A stretch of DNA of 64,000 bases from Alysiella filiformis (GTDB lineage: Bacteria; Pseudomonadota; Gammaproteobacteria; Burkholderiales; Neisseriaceae), in the NCBI RefSeq assembly GCF_014054525.1, contig NZ_CP059564.1, positions 1,622,357-1,686,356 on the forward strand. Reading direction: 5' to 3'. Both the position numbers and the translations under genes were made by a program. Below are positions 1 to 8,061 of this stretch, in pieces. Numbering within the stretch: position 1 is the first letter of the stretch; every line of letters starts with the position of its first letter. The notes below the pieces were generated by a model. That model ran no database searches, had not been told where the DNA came from, and saw only the letters and a list, made by a program, of their open reading frames with translations.

Positions 1-1
1 T

Positions 2-700
2 TCCATTCGCAAATTTACCGAGCAAGCCATTGACCGCGAAACCTTATCGCAACTGATTTATGCAGGACAAATGGCATCAACATCAAGCTACATGCAAAAC
101 GTGAGCGTGATTCGCGTGAGCGACCCTGCCAAACGCGCCCAAATTCGCGCCATTTGCACCCAAGCCACAGGCGGCAAAGGTCATGCTTATGTGGAACATT
201 GTGCCGAATTTTTGGTGTTTTGCATTGACGGTTCGCGCCACAAACATTTTGCACCCCACGCACAGTTGGACTGGACAGAAGTGCTGTTGGTGGGCGCGGT
301 AGATGTGGGCATTTTCGCGCAAAATGTGATGTTGGCGGCAGAGTCCATCGGTTTGGGTGGCGTGTACATTGGCAGCATTCGCAACAACATGGCGCAGGCA
401 GCCGAAATTTTGCAAACACCTGATTATGTTGTGCCTTTGGTGGGCATGTGTTTGGGTTATCCCGACCAAGACCCTGCACAGCGTCCGCGTTTGCCTTTGG
501 ACAATGTGTTGTTTGAAAACGAATATGGCGCACCCAATGAAACGGCATTGAGCGAATACAATCAAGTGGTTAAGCAATATTACCAAGAACGCAGCAATTT
601 GGATTTGTCGTGGCAGCAGCAAATTGAAAACAATTTGTGTACCGAAGTGCGCCCCGAAATGTTGGCGTTTTTGCAAAGCAAAGGGTTTGCGAAACGCTAA
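2..700 (+). CDS. nfsA: Oxygen-insensitive NADPH nitroreductase (NfsA-like), 5' end outside the window
   Basis: The reading frame is open from base 2, so only about ten N-terminal residues are missing; 232 residues are visible. It opens with SIRKFTEQAID, the usual NfsA start region that binds FMN phosphate. ESIGLGGVYIGSIRNN and VPLVGMCLGYP match the NfsA/FRP flavin-reductase core and its active-site loop. The family transfers electrons from NADPH through FMN to nitro compounds, quinones or flavins in the cytoplasm. A methionine at base 71 is internal, because family-specific residues lie before it. No operon partner is visible; the next gene is on the opposite strand. Confidence 0.88.
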   Translation, partial: SIRKFTEQAIDRETLSQLIYAGQMASTSSYMQNVSVIRVSDPAKRAQIRAICTQATGGKGHAYVEHCAEFLVFCIDGSRHKHFAPHAQLDWTEVLLVGAVDVGIFAQNVMLAAESIGLGGVYIGSIRNNMAQAAEILQTPDYVVPLVGMCLGYPDQDPAQRPRLPLDNVLFENEYGAPNETALSEYNQVVKQYYQERSNLDLSWQQQIENNLCTEVRPEMLAFLQSKGFAKR

Positions 701-954
701 AATGCCAAACGGTTTTTGTTTTAAATTGGGGTTTCAGGCAACTTTTTTGTGGCTTTTTCATCACCCTACAAAAACGTGAACTTGGGATAAGTAACTGTAA
801 ATGTGCCAATAAACCAGCCCTCTCCCACAAAGAGAGGGGGGAATTACTTAAATTTATCAATTACTTTTATCCCAAACTCGCGTTATTTTTCAATGAATTA
901 ACCCTAAATTGAAAAAGGGGCGGATATGAAATCCGCCCCTACGCATTTTGTGGG
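701..954. repeat. Intergenic repeat cluster between nfsA and the 955-1386 gene
   Basis: No gene was seen here. The region holds a CCCTCTCCC...GGGAGAGGG-family fragment at about 818-841. Near 916-942 is the palindrome GGGGCGGATATGAAATCC..., the same hairpin carried by the TGAAACCTTTGCAAAAC elements elsewhere in the window. The genes on both sides converge here, so the palindrome could also act as a bidirectional terminator (inference). Confidence 0.55.
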
Positions 955-1386
955 TTAGCGACCAAATTGCCCTTTATTTTTGCCTTTGCCTTTGTGGGCT
1001 TGTTGCATTTTCATGCTTTCTTGCATGGCGGCTTGTTTGGTGATTTTTTCGCTCAAACGGCGTTCGGCTTCTGCCACCGAGCAATTCATGGCGCGTGTGG
1101 CGATAAACAGCGCGTCTTTGCGGGCTTGTCCGCCGCTAAAATACATTCGGCGCAAATCGGCTGGGTTGATTTTGCCGTTTTTCAAATCAATATTGAATTT
1201 GGCTGCGCTGTCCAGCAATTTTTTTTGTTTGAAATACATGAATCCCGTTGCACCGCCCACAATCGCCGCCACCAGCAATACGCCAATTACCACAGCCCAC
1301 AGCCACGATGCACCCAATAAATAGGCAATCACGGTAAAAACGGCTGCCATTGCCAGCCAAATTAAGATTAAACGTTGTTTGTCCAT
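955..1386 (-). CDS. Small two-helix membrane protein of unknown function
   Basis: A 143-residue protein. Two hydrophobic helices lie at about residues 5-27 and 29-52 (LILIWLAMAAVFTVIAYLLG, then AVVIGVLLVAAIVGGATGF). A basic, charged cytoplasmic tail follows, ending in a lysine/glycine-rich segment (KGKGKNKGQFGR). An AGGAAA ribosome site lies upstream of the ATG. The gene sits 49 bases downstream of holA on the same strand and may be co-transcribed with lptE-holA. I do not recognise a named family beyond a general resemblance to conserved neisserial inner-membrane proteins. Confidence 0.75.
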   Translation of the reverse strand: MDKQRLILIWLAMAAVFTVIAYLLGASWLWAVVIGVLLVAAIVGGATGFMYFKQKKLLDSAAKFNIDLKNGKINPADLRRMYFSGGQARKDALFIATRAMNCSVAEAERRLSEKITKQAAMQESMKMQQAHKGKGKNKGQFGR

Positions 1387-1435
1387 GTTTGTGTTTCCTT
1401 GTTGAAATGTTGTTTGTTGTCAAATGTTTGGGGGT

Positions 1436-2446
1436 TCAGGCTGCCAGATTCAGCAGCAGGTGTTTCAAATTTGCCCACGCATTGCCCGATTCTGCGCCTT
1501 TGATTTGGCGGTCAATTTGGGCGCAAGTTTGCAATGCGTCCACCAATTTTTGGGCTGAAAAACGCGCCACGGCTTTGGGGGCTAGGGTTTGTTTGTCGCC
1601 CCACAAACGCAATTCATTGCGTACGGCTGCCACGGTTTTGCCTTGTTTTAAGGCTGCCATCAGGCGCAACAGTGTGCGTATGTCTTCTGCCACCGCCCAC
1701 AAAATCAACACGGGTTCATCGCCTTCGGCTTCCAAGCCTTCTAGCAATCGCACCACGCGCTTGGCATCGCCCGACCACCACGCGGCAGACAACTGAAATG
1801 CGTCAAAACGCGCCACATTTGCCACGGCTTGTTCCACATCGTTCATGTTGAGCTGCGTTTTTGGCGGGTAGAGCAGCGACAGTTTTTCTATTTCTTGTTT
1901 GGCTGCCAACAAATTGCCTTCTACGCGCTCGGCAAACCATGCCAAGGCATCGGTTTCAATGTCCAATTTGTGTTGTTGCAAACGCTTTTTAATCCAAGTG
2001 GGCAGGGCGTTTAGGGTAATGGCTTTGGCTTCTACCACGCAACCGTGTTGTGCCAAACTGCTGAACCATTTGCTTTGCAACTGGGCGCGTTCCAATTTGG
2101 GCAAGGCAATCAACACGCAAGTGTCGTTGGGCAAATGGTTTGCCAATTCGTGCAGGGCATCGCTGCCTTGTTTGCCCACTTTGCCGCTTGGTAGATGAAT
2201 TTCCAGCAGTTTTTTGTCGCCAAACAAACCTGCGCTGCCTGCGTTTGCCAGCAATTCTTGCCAATCAAATTGGGGCGAATCGGCAATGTGGCTTTCTTTG
2301 ATGTAGCCGTGTTGCCGTGCGGCGTGGCGAATGTGGTCTAGGCTTTCTAAACGCAACAAATCTTCTTCGCCATGAATCACATACAGGGCTTGCAAACCCG
2401 ATTTCAGGCTGCCTGAAAGCTGTTCTGAATCCAAAGCCGCCATCAT
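1436..2446 (-). CDS. holA: DNA polymerase III delta subunit
   Basis: A 336-residue protein of normal HolA length. It has the N-terminal AAA+-like fold of clamp-loader delta (ALYVIHGEEDLLRLESLDHIR, then FGDKKLLEIHLPSGK) and the C-terminal collar region ending in LKHLLLNLAA. Delta opens the beta sliding clamp within the clamp-loader complex. Its ATG overlaps the lptE stop (GAATGATGG context), a tight translational coupling usual for lptE-holA in proteobacteria. The last codons, Ala-Ala-stop, are written by a partial DUS (GCAGCCTGA), and a second DUS lies in the first codons (SGSLKSGLQ). Confidence 0.93.
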   Translation of the reverse strand: MMAALDSEQLSGSLKSGLQALYVIHGEEDLLRLESLDHIRHAARQHGYIKESHIADSPQFDWQELLANAGSAGLFGDKKLLEIHLPSGKVGKQGSDALHELANHLPNDTCVLIALPKLERAQLQSKWFSSLAQHGCVVEAKAITLNALPTWIKKRLQQHKLDIETDALAWFAERVEGNLLAAKQEIEKLSLLYPPKTQLNMNDVEQAVANVARFDAFQLSAAWWSGDAKRVVRLLEGLEAEGDEPVLILWAVAEDIRTLLRLMAALKQGKTVAAVRNELRLWGDKQTLAPKAVARFSAQKLVDALQTCAQIDRQIKGAESGNAWANLKHLLLNLAA

Positions 2447-2919
2447 TCATCTTTCAAAAAAGCCATTTGGCGGACGATTTGTTGGGCGGCATCGTGTTGC
2501 ATTTCTTGCCAAATTTGTTCTTCTTCGTATTGTTTGCCCAAAATCATGCTGTCGGCATAGGGCATGATGCGTTGTATTTGCAACGAAATGGGTTCGCCCC
2601 AAGCGCGATTGCCACGATACGCTTGTACCACGATGCGCATAGAAAGCAAATATTCATTCAATTTGGCAGCGCGGGTAATGGTGTAGATGTCTTTTTTGGT
2701 TTCGTAGTGGAGCAATTTAATTTGCGCTTGTGCATTGGGATTGACGCTGGCTTGATTGTGCCGCAATGCGCTTTCTAAATGCGATTGCAACACATCGCCT
2801 TGCACCGACCATGTGTTTACAGGCAGCACGGCATGGGGCAAATTGCCTTTCAAATGAAAGCCGCAAGCCGACACGCACAGCAGCATTGCCACGGCAAAAA
2901 AACGAAGTTGGGGCAACAT
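2443..2919 (-). CDS. lptE: LPS-assembly lipoprotein LptE
   Basis: The protein has a lipoprotein signal (MLPQLRFFAVAMLLCVSAC, with the modified cysteine in VSAC) followed by GFHLKGN, the LptE hallmark. LptE plugs the LptD barrel in the outer membrane and helps place lipopolysaccharide at the surface. I prefer the start at 2919 (158 residues), because the signal peptide then begins directly; an upstream start at 2952 would add 11 residues (MHTHFYLNRKF). The gene overlaps holA by 4 bases, and that order supports the call. Confidence 0.85.
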   Translation of the reverse strand: MLPQLRFFAVAMLLCVSACGFHLKGNLPHAVLPVNTWSVQGDVLQSHLESALRHNQASVNPNAQAQIKLLHYETKKDIYTITRAAKLNEYLLSMRIVVQAYRGNRAWGEPISLQIQRIMPYADSMILGKQYEEEQIWQEMQHDAAQQIVRQMAFLKDE

Positions 2920-2987
2920 AAATTTTCGGTTTAGGTAAAAATGAGTGTGCATTATACAAAGTTTCGTTCATTTAAACCACGACAGGC

Positions 2988-3315
2988 TGAAACCTTTGCA
3001 AAACTCAATTCGTAGGTACAGATTTCATATCTGCCCTTTTTTCAATTTATTGATAACGCGATTTCGGGATAAAAGTGATTGATAAATTTAAGTCACTTTA
3101 CTCCCTCTCCCTGTGGGAGAGGGCTGGGGAGAGGGTATGCTGCTCAACAAGCCCTCTCTCCAACTCTCTCCCATAGGGAGAGAGGGCAGGTTTGTTGGCA
3201 AATTGACAGTGACTTATCCCGAGTTCACGTTATTGATAAAAATAAAAATTTCTGCAATTCTAAACAGGGCAGATGTGAAATCTGCCCCTACAAACCGAGT
3301 TTTGCAAAAGTTTCA
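2988..3315. mobile_element. MITE-like element, copy A1 (ends TGAAACCTTTGCAAAAC), with nested CCCTCTCCC repeat
   Basis: The left end is TGAAACCTTTGCAAAAC (2988-3004). The right end is its near-perfect inverse, GTTTTGCAAAAGTTTCA (3299-3315). Inside are the palindromic CAGATTTCATATCTG block near 3020 and its partner near 3270, plus a nested CCCTCTCCC/GGGAGAGGG unit at 3101-3190. No protein is convincingly encoded; the 109-codon frame across it is only a translation of the repeats. The element fills most of the 377-base gap between lptE and the LysR gene. Confidence 0.7.
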
Positions 3316-3329
3316 GGCTGCCTGAAAAA

Positions 3330-4214
3330 CTATACCACTTGCCAAACCTGTTCCACGCAATCGCGCAGGGTTTGTAGGGCGGGGTCTTCGCCAAATTCAT
3401 CTAAATAAATGAAATTTAAAGGTAAACTTTGTTCAAATTGTTCAATAATCGCAATGGGGCGATTTTGTTCAATGGCGGCTTCGGCTTTGCTTTTTGGCAC
3501 CATTGCCAAGCCCGAGCCGCTTACCACCAAATCCACAATGGTTTGCGGATAATCACAAATGATTTGTTTTTTGGGCGTGAGTTTGTGGCGATGCCAAAAT
3601 TGTTGCAAATTTTTGTGGCTGCCTGAAATGCCCGACATTTCAATCCAAGTAAATTCATTCAGGCTTTTGGGCAAGCCTTTGAGGATTTCATCATAATATT
3701 TTTTGTGGCAAATCAATGAATAAGGAATATTTTCCAACATAATCGTTTGCAAATTGCGCTGATTGATGTGTCCCAAAAAAAAGCCGCCGTGCAGTTTTTT
3801 TGCCAAAATGCGCGTCAAAATTTCGCCGCTCATGCCGTATTGAATGTGTAATTGTGTTTCGCTGTTGTTTTGGACAATTTCGTCTATCAATTCGGTGATT
3901 TTTGCGGGGTGTACGGGGTGAATCAAACCCAGTTGCACGCTTTGCACATAGCTTTCAGACAGCGTTTTGGCAAAAATTTCCAAGCGATGTTTGTGTTGTA
4001 ACAGGGCTTCGGCTTCGGGCAAAAACACTTCGCCTGCGCGTGTGAGCGTCATGCCACTGCTGTTGCGGTTGAACAGGGGCGTGCCAATGTGCGATTCCAA
4101 AGACTTGATTTGCGCCGAAACGGCAGGTTGCGAGAGAAACAATTTTTCAGCAGCTTGCGTTAAATTTTGGGTGTGTGCCACGGTGATGAAGGATTTGAGT
4201 TGCGTGATGTCCAT
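3330..4214 (-). CDS. LysR-family transcriptional regulator
   Basis: A 294-residue protein of normal LysR length. The N-terminal winged helix-turn-helix is clear (MDITQLKSFITVAHTQNLTQ, AEKLFLSQPAVSAQIKSLE, GTPLFNRNSSGMTLTRAGE). A two-lobed effector-binding domain follows from about residue 90 to the end. The gene is divergent from the DUF485/actP pair across a 329-base region holding two copies of a TATC-N9-GATA dyad that fits a LysR box. Control of acetate uptake and of its own gene is therefore likely, but this is inferred from position only. The effector is unknown. Confidence 0.9.
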   Translation of the reverse strand: MDITQLKSFITVAHTQNLTQAAEKLFLSQPAVSAQIKSLESHIGTPLFNRNSSGMTLTRAGEVFLPEAEALLQHKHRLEIFAKTLSESYVQSVQLGLIHPVHPAKITELIDEIVQNNSETQLHIQYGMSGEILTRILAKKLHGGFFLGHINQRNLQTIMLENIPYSLICHKKYYDEILKGLPKSLNEFTWIEMSGISGSHKNLQQFWHRHKLTPKKQIICDYPQTIVDLVVSGSGLAMVPKSKAEAAIEQNRPIAIIEQFEQSLPLNFIYLDEFGEDPALQTLRDCVEQVWQVV

Positions 4215-4306
4215 GCGTTTGACTCTTTATTCTGTTTAATTTTGTTGGCATTTTTACATTTTTCAGGCTGCCTGAAAAGGTTTAATTTGGAAAATATTGT
4301 TTTTAA

Positions 4307-4469
4307 AAATCATAAAATTAAATTTCAATATCAATTTTACAGATAGGGGGCATTAAAATTTCCAATTACCAGAGTCTTGCGTTCAATAAAAAATACATTT
4401 TCTTTACAAATCATAAAATTAAATAACAGTATCACTTTTATGGATAGCCGTTATTTAAATTTACAATTA
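4307..4469. promoter_or_regulatory. Two 62-base direct repeats with LysR-type TATC-N9-GATA dyads in the lysR/actP divergent region
   Basis: Copy 1 (4307-4368) and copy 2 (4408-4469) align without gaps at an offset of 101 bases, about 50 of 62 positions identical. Both begin AAATCATAAAATTAAAT and end CAATTA. Each contains TATC-N9-GATA (4329-4345 and 4430-4446), which includes the T-N11-A pattern of LysR boxes. The rest of the 4215-4543 gap is AT-rich and has one palindromic DUS at 4261-4276. Use as an operator pair for the adjacent regulator is inference. Confidence 0.6.
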
Positions 4470-4543
4470 TGTGTTTTGATTCATTTTGCCTTTTAATACC
4501 CCCCAAGCAGCACATAAGAACCATATTTTTAGGAGATGATTTT

Positions 4544-4888
4544 ATGGAACACAATAAACCCGATGTGGCACAAGAACGCGAATTGGCACAACGCGTTTTG
4601 TCTCACCCCAAATTCAAAGCCATGGAAAAACAAAAATCCATTTTGGGTTGGAGCTTTTCAGCCGTGATGTTTTTTGTTTATGTGGGTTTTATTTGGACAA
4701 TTGGCACCAATCCCCAAGCATTGGGCGCAAAAATGGGCGGCGGCATCATGACCGTGGGCATTTATGCAGGTGTGGCAATGATTATTTTTGCCTTTTTGAT
4801 TACACTGATTTATGTTTGGCTGGCAAACGGCAAATATGAAGACATGACACAAGAAGTGGTCAAAGAAGTGATGGGAGAAAACAAATGA
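4544..4888 (+). CDS. yjcH: DUF485 (YjcH-like) inner-membrane protein
   Basis: A 114-residue protein. Residues 14-29 ([16 protein letters not shown]) match the DUF485 N-terminal helix. Two membrane helices follow ([17 protein letters not shown] and [20 protein letters not shown]). The start was chosen at 4544 because AGGAG sits at 4531-4535; an upstream frame from 4469 has no such site. YjcH-type proteins accompany ActP acetate symporters, and here the stop overlaps the actP ATG by 4 bases. Its biochemical role is unknown. Confidence 0.9.
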   Translation: MEHNKPDVAQERELAQRVLSHPKFKAMEKQKSILGWSFSAVMFFVYVGFIWTIGTNPQALGAKMGGGIMTVGIYAGVAMIIFAFLITLIYVWLANGKYEDMTQEVVKEVMGENK

Positions 4889-6558
4889 ACAAATCGCTTT
4901 TGGGTTTGATGACCCTGCTGTTTTCAAACAGCGTGTTTGCCGAAGCCTTTTCGGGCGATGTGCAAAAGCAGGCAACCAACTGGACTGCCATCATCATGTT
5001 TTTCATTTTTGTGGGTGCAACTTTGTACATCACAAAATGGGCAGCCAAACAAAATAAATCCACCAAAGATTTCTACACAGGCGGCGGTGGCATTTCGGGT
5101 TTCCAAAATGGTTTGGCGATTGCGGGCGATTACATGTCGGCAGCCTCATTTTTGGGGATTTCGGCAATGGTGTTCACATCAGGTTATGATGGCTTGATTT
5201 ATTCAACAGGTTTCTTGGTGGGCTGGCCGATTGTGTTGTTTTTGGTGGCGGAGCGTTTGCGTAACTTGGGTAAATTCACATTCTCTGATGTGGCGGCTTA
5301 CCGTTTGGCGCAAAAACCTGTGCGTTTGTTTGCGGCGGGTGGTTCGCTGGTGGTGGTGTTGCTGTATCTCATCGCGCAAGTGGTGGGTGCGGGTAAACTG
5401 ATTCAACTGCTGTTTGGTATGGACTATTTGTTTGCCGTGATTTTGGTGGGCGTGTTGATGGTCGCTTATGTGATGTTTGGCGGTATGTTGGCAACCACTT
5501 GGGTGCAAATGATTAAAGCCGTATTGCTGTTGGGCGGTGCAACATTCATGTCGCTGATGGTATTGAAACACACAGGATTCAGCTTTGAAGGCATGTTTCA
5601 GGCAGCCGTGGACACCCACGAAAAAGGCGAAGCCATTCTTGCCCCTGGTGGTTTGGTTAAAAATCCGATTGACGCATTGTCTTTGGGCTTGGCGTTGATG
5701 TTTGGTACAGCAGGTTTGCCACACATTTTGATGCGTTTCTTTACCGTACCCGATGCGCGTGAGGCGCGTAAATCGGTGGTGGTGGCAACAGGTTTCATTG
5801 GTTATTTCTACTTGCTGACGTTTATTATTGGTTTTGGTGCGATTATTTTCTTGACCAAAAACCCAGATTTCTTTAATGAAGTAACCAAAAACGGCAAAAC
5901 CGTTTATGAAATGATTGGCGGCACGAATATGGCTGCGGTTCACTTGTCCAAAGCGGTGGGTGGCGACTTGTTGTTGGGCTTCATTTCTGCGGTGGCATTT
6001 GCAACGATTTTGGCAGTAGTAGCTGGTTTGACCTTGTCTGGCGCGTCTGCGGTGAGCCATGATATTTACGCTTCGGTTATCCGCAAAGGTCAAGCATCGC
6101 AAGAAGAAGAAATGCGCGTTTCCAAAATGGCAACTTTGGCTTTGGGCGTATTGTCCATCATCTTGGGCTTGGCGTTTGAAAATCAAAACGTGGCATTTAT
6201 GGTGGGCTTGGCATTTGCGGTGGCGGCTTCGGCTAACTTCCCCGTGTTGATGTTGAGCATGTTCTGGAAAGGTTTGACGACTCGTGGCGCGGTAGTGGGC
6301 GGTTTCGCTGGTTTGATTGGCGCATTCTTGCTGATTATCTTGGGTCCAAGCGTGTGGGTAAGCGTGTTGCACAACAAAGAAGCCATTTTCCCATATGGCA
6401 ACCCTGCGATTTTCACGATTCCTTTGGCGTTCATCGTTTCCATCATCGTGTCTTTGTTGGACAATTCGGAACAAGCGAAGAAAGACAAAGAAGGCTTTGA
6501 AGCACAATATGTGCGCTCTATGACAGGCATTGGTGCGGCAGGCGCGTCTGACCACTAA
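4885..6558 (+). CDS. actP: Cation/acetate symporter ActP (sodium:solute symporter family)
   Basis: A 557-residue protein with a cleavable-looking N-terminal segment ([15 protein letters not shown]) and about thirteen membrane helices. The SSS-family stretch [20 protein letters not shown], followed by [12 protein letters not shown], is present near residues 60-95. ActP takes up acetate and other short monocarboxylates together with a cation at the inner membrane. It is translationally coupled to the DUF485 gene (ATGA overlap). Acetate uptake fits with ackA, the pyruvate dehydrogenase genes and the TCA genes in this window. Substrate range cannot be read from sequence alone. Confidence 0.92.
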   Translation: MNKSLLGLMTLLFSNSVFAEAFSGDVQKQATNWTAIIMFFIFVGATLYITKWAAKQNKSTKDFYTGGGGISGFQNGLAIAGDYMSAASFLGISAMVFTSGYDGLIYSTGFLVGWPIVLFLVAERLRNLGKFTFSDVAAYRLAQKPVRLFAAGGSLVVVLLYLIAQVVGAGKLIQLLFGMDYLFAVILVGVLMVAYVMFGGMLATTWVQMIKAVLLLGGATFMSLMVLKHTGFSFEGMFQAAVDTHEKGEAILAPGGLVKNPIDALSLGLALMFGTAGLPHILMRFFTVPDAREARKSVVVATGFIGYFYLLTFIIGFGAIIFLTKNPDFFNEVTKNGKTVYEMIGGTNMAAVHLSKAVGGDLLLGFISAVAFATILAVVAGLTLSGASAVSHDIYASVIRKGQASQEEEMRVSKMATLALGVLSIILGLAFENQNVAFMVGLAFAVAASANFPVLMLSMFWKGLTTRGAVVGGFAGLIGAFLLIILGPSVWVSVLHNKEAIFPYGNPAIFTIPLAFIVSIIVSLLDNSEQAKKDKEGFEAQYVRSMTGIGAAGASDH

Positions 6559-6575
6559 ACGCTGTTATCCCAATC

Positions 6576-6613
6576 AAAAGGCTGCCTGAAAGGATTTTTC
6601 AGGCAGCCTTTTT
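6576..6613 (+). terminator. Intrinsic terminator made of an inverted DUS pair (after actP)
   Basis: The stem AAAAGGCTGCCTGAAA (6576-6591) pairs with TTTCAGGCAGCCTTTT (6597-6612) around a 5-base loop, with Ts to 6613. On the other strand the stem is also followed by a T run, so it can serve the converging gene at 6648-7307 too. Confidence 0.85.
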
Positions 6614-6647
6614 GGGGTTTGAAATGTGGACGATGAACAATGGGCAT

Positions 6648-7307
6648 TTAGCGCAAATAAGCGGCAGGATTAACGTGTTTGCCGTTGATGCGCAATTCAA
6701 AATGCAAGGCGGTTCTGCCATCATTGCGACCCGTTTCGCCCACCGATGAAATGATTTGCCCTGCGCGAACATTGGTTTTTTCAGCAACCAGCACATTGTC
6801 GTTGTGGGCATAGGCGGTGATGGTGGTGGGGCTGTGGCGAATCAACACCAATTTGCCATAACCACGCACACCTTGTCCTGCATAAATGACCGTGCCATCG
6901 GCTGCGGCATGAACCAAAGTGCCACGCGGTGCGGCAATGTCCAAGCCCTTGTTGGCGCTGCTGTATGTGGCGATAATGGTGCCTTGCACAGGCATTTGCA
7001 GGGCAATGGCATTGCTGGGACGCGGTGCATTGTAAACAGGCGCACTGCCGCGCACAATCAAGGCTTGACCAATTTGAATGGTGTCGCTGCGTAAATGGTT
7101 CCACGCTTTCAAATCGTTTACGCTGACTTTATGGCGTTGGGCGATGCGGCTTAATGTGTCGCCCGATTGCACGCAATATTGGTTTGATGCCAAATTTTTG
7201 CACACGCGCGTGGTGCTGGTTTTGCCGCTACTGGAACAGGCAGCCAAAGTGCTTAAAATCGCCAGCGAAAGTGCAAGCGGACGAATAAAATGGGAAACCG
7301 ATAGCAT
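6648..7307 (-). CDS. NlpD/EnvC-like lipoprotein with LysM and degenerate LytM (M23) domains
   Basis: A 219-residue protein. The lipoprotein signal ends in LSTLAAC (cysteine about residue 24). A LysM peptidoglycan-binding domain lies at about 43-88 (YCVQSGDTLSRIAQRHKVSV), and an M23 fold at about 105-219. Two zinc ligands of active M23 enzymes are missing: the HxGxD motif reads NKGLD and the HxH motif reads ALH. Degenerate LytM proteins such as NlpD and EnvC activate amidases that split septal peptidoglycan, so that role is likely rather than direct hydrolysis. It is flanked by oppositely directed genes. Confidence 0.85.
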   Translation of the reverse strand: MLSVSHFIRPLALSLAILSTLAACSSSGKTSTTRVCKNLASNQYCVQSGDTLSRIAQRHKVSVNDLKAWNHLRSDTIQIGQALIVRGSAPVYNAPRPSNAIALQMPVQGTIIATYSSANKGLDIAAPRGTLVHAAADGTVIYAGQGVRGYGKLVLIRHSPTTITAYAHNDNVLVAEKTNVRAGQIISSVGETGRNDGRTALHFELRINGKHVNPAAYLR

Positions 7308-7482
7308 AAATTGCGCCCTTTCAATAAAAAATCAAAGGGGCGATTATAGGGATTTTTGCTTGATGATTAAAGCAAAATGCGGTTTTGCTTTACCTGTTTT
7401 TACAGGCAGCCTGAAAAGCGGCAACTTGTAAATCAAAGGGTTTGGCATTATTTGGTCTTCATCAATACAGAAAGGACAGACT

Positions 7483-7974
7483 ATGCAATTTGTGGGTATT
7501 TTCTTTTTCGTGGCGTTTATTTTGGAGATTTTGTCCATCGTGTTTGTGGGCAAGCTGCTGGGCGGTTTGGCAACATTTGGCTTAATGATTTTGAGTGCCA
7601 TGTTGGGTGCATTTTTGTTGCGCAATATGGGCAACATCAGCAAAGTGATTTTGGCAGGTGGCGTGCTGAAAAACGGAACGGTGTCTTGGTATGAATTGCT
7701 GTTGCCGATTCGTGTGCCTGTGGCAGGTTTGTTGTTGATTTTGCCAGGGTTTTTGAGTGATGTTTTGGCTTTGTTGTTGTTGATACCGTTTTCGGGTAAA
7801 GCGGTGGCAACGCCCAATTCACAATCGCATTTCAGCGCAAACGGTTTTCAATACCACAAAGCCAAGCCCGATGATGATGTGATTGAAGGCGATTTTGTGG
7901 TACGCGATGCAAATGGCAATGCCCAAGCCAAACAATCCCAAAAAAATCAAGATGTGATAGAACATCGCCCTTAA
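7483..7974 (+). CDS. fxsA: FxsA-family membrane protein
   Basis: A 163-residue protein with an AAAGGA ribosome site. It has the FxsA layout: two N-terminal helices (FVGIFFFVAFILEILSIVFV, GGLATFGLMILSAMLGAFLL), a further hydrophobic pair near residues 70-105 including LPGFLSDVLALLLLIP, and a polar tail. GFLSD in the LLLILPGFLSDVLALLLLIP stretch is typical of the family. In E. coli FxsA relieves phage T7 exclusion by F; its normal function is unclear. It lies 87 bases upstream of lpdA on the same strand. Confidence 0.85.
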   Translation: MQFVGIFFFVAFILEILSIVFVGKLLGGLATFGLMILSAMLGAFLLRNMGNISKVILAGGVLKNGTVSWYELLLPIRVPVAGLLLILPGFLSDVLALLLLIPFSGKAVATPNSQSHFSANGFQYHKAKPDDDVIEGDFVVRDANGNAQAKQSQKNQDVIEHRP

Positions 7975-7986
7975 AAACACCAAAGC

Positions 7987-8017
7987 TGAAACCTTTGCAA
8001 AACAAATGCGGTATAAT
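7987..8017 (+). promoter_or_regulatory. Solo TGAAACCTTTGCAAAAC repeat end next to a TATAAT box upstream of lpdA
   Basis: A single copy of the MITE end motif (7987-8003) lies 8 bases before TATAAT (8012-8017), about 45 bases upstream of the lpdA start. TATAAT is a perfect -10 hexamer. No good -35 is found at 16-18 bases, so the promoter call is tentative. Confidence 0.4.
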
Positions 8018-8061
8018 TCGGCATTTTCGTATTTTTGAAGCGTACACCGAAAGGCAGAATC

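Noticed and set aside
3079-3408. 109-codon frame across the gap before the LysR gene
   Set aside because: It is only a translation of the CCCTCTCCC repeat and MITE (SPSPCGRGLGRG, SHRERGQ), with no ribosome site.
5203-6555. Long antisense frame over actP (450 codons)
   Set aside because: It mirrors the strong codon bias of actP; its product is His/Gln-rich with no domain.
7994-8017. TTTGCA/TATAAT taken as a full lpdA promoter
   Set aside because: The spacer is only 12 bases, too short for sigma70; kept only as a -10 candidate.
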